NCBI GenBank assembly: GCA_020848055.1
Contig: JADLBB010000163.1
Location: forward strand, 1 to 5,143
Length of the DNA stretch: 5,143 nucleotides
Direction of reading: 5' to 3'
Source of the DNA: Chloroflexota bacterium
GTDB taxonomy: Bacteria > Chloroflexota > Limnocylindria > QHBO01
Positions 4,835 through 5,143 of this stretch are shown here, piece by piece. Every line of letters begins with the position of its first letter. The first letter of the stretch is position 1. Made by a program: the position numbers and the translations under genes. Under the pieces are notes generated by a model. That model did no database searches. It was not told the DNA's origin and saw only the letters and a list, made by a program, of their open reading frames with translations.

Positions 4835-5143
4835 ATGGTACCGATGGCGCCGTTGCTCGACCTGCTGCTGCCGCCCGCGTGCGTCGCGTGCGGCGTCACC
4901 GGCGAGGTCATGTGCCGCCGATGCCGGGCAGCCATGGCCGCACCGGACCCGGGAGCCTTCATCGCCGTCGATGGCGGGGTGGTGATCGGGGACGCGGCGC
5001 TGCTGGCGATCGGCGCCATGGAACACCGTGGACCCGCGCGTGCCGCGCTCGGGCGCCTCAAGTACGCCGGCGCCGCGCGCGCCTGCGGCCCGCTGGCGGC
5101 AGCCGCGGCTCCGACGCTGGCCCGACTGCTCGAATTGGCCGGC
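4835..5143 (+). CDS. comF: ComF-family phosphoribosyltransferase, N-terminal part (runs off window)
   Basis: The first 103 residues of a protein whose family is typically a little over 200 residues long are visible. It opens with the ComF signature LLDLLLPPACVACG followed by MCRRC: Cys16, Cys19, Cys27 and Cys30 make the N-terminal zinc-binding module. Residues 60-88 (GAMEHRGPARAALGRLKYAG and onward) match the conserved ComF stretch that leads into the phosphoribosyltransferase fold. The PRPP-binding loop would lie beyond the window. ComF proteins are cytoplasmic; in naturally transformable bacteria they help process incoming single-stranded DNA, but many lineages carry them with no proven role. 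An in-frame stop at 4805-4807 limits the start to ATG 4835 or ATG 4844, and neither has a Shine-Dalgarno, so a leaderless or weak start is possible. The gene is divergent from the adhesin, 274 bases apart. Confidence 0.85.
   Translation, partial: MVPMAPLLDLLLPPACVACGVTGEVMCRRCRAAMAAPDPGAFIAVDGGVVIGDAALLAIGAMEHRGPARAALGRLKYAGAARACGPLAAAAAPTLARLLELAG

Noticed and set aside
4561..5061. N-terminal extension of the adhesin frame upstream of ATG 4560, which would give 1331 residues.
   Set aside because: The extra 167 residues are Ala/Arg/Pro-rich, would place the signal peptide internally, and overlap the comF coding region on the opposite strand. The Shine-Dalgarno and signal peptide support ATG 4560.

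Overview
The window is high-GC bacterial DNA with coding on both strands. Two things suggest a Chloroflexota-like lineage (for example the Limnocylindria): the GC-rich composition, and a large secreted VWA/SpaA-like/DUF11 surface protein that ends in a VPNTS-like tail and a membrane anchor. This is a family-resemblance judgement, and a high-GC actinobacterium is not excluded. No tRNA, rRNA, CRISPR array, insertion sequence or replication origin was seen.

Layout. (1) 3-86 (+) is the last 27 codons of an unidentified gene. (2) It converges, after a 16-base gap, on a short XRE-type helix-turn-helix regulator at 103-426 (-). That regulator has the N-terminal part of a longer known architecture but lacks the usual C-terminal nuclease-like part. 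(3) 427-1065 contains no credible gene. It holds an operator-like inverted repeat at the regulator's start, an array of six related GC-rich hairpins arranged as about 2.5 direct repeats (479-902), a 17-bp minisatellite (907-951), and a perfect 16-bp inverted repeat that probably terminates the next gene (952-988). (4) 1066-4560 (-) is the main gene, a 1164-residue secreted, membrane- or wall-anchored adhesin-like protein. Its order is signal peptide, VWA head with an intact MIDAS, five SpaA/Cna_B-like domains in the order A-B-B-B-A, three DUF11 domains, a VPNTS motif, a transmembrane helix and an Arg-rich tail. (5) 4561-4834 is a divergent intergenic region with a Shine-Dalgarno-like site, a 9-bp tandem repeat, a possible three-way-junction RNA fold and a hairpin. 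(6) 4835-5143 (+) is the first 103 codons of a ComF-family phosphoribosyltransferase, cut by the window end.

Main result. After the VWA head, the adhesin has only nine lysines in nearly 900 residues. Eight of them sit one per domain, at the same first-strand position, in all eight stalk domains. Each domain also carries an acidic residue and an Asn at the expected places. This is the pattern of intramolecular Lys-Asn isopeptide bonds. In the three B-type domains it is combined with four cysteines at identical 19/28/13 spacing. The stalk therefore looks cross-linked both by isopeptide bonds and by disulfides.

The genes do not form an obvious pathway. The adhesin and comF are divergent neighbours and the regulator is separated from the adhesin by the repeat array. 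The adhesin is the accessory, surface-facing element of this stretch.
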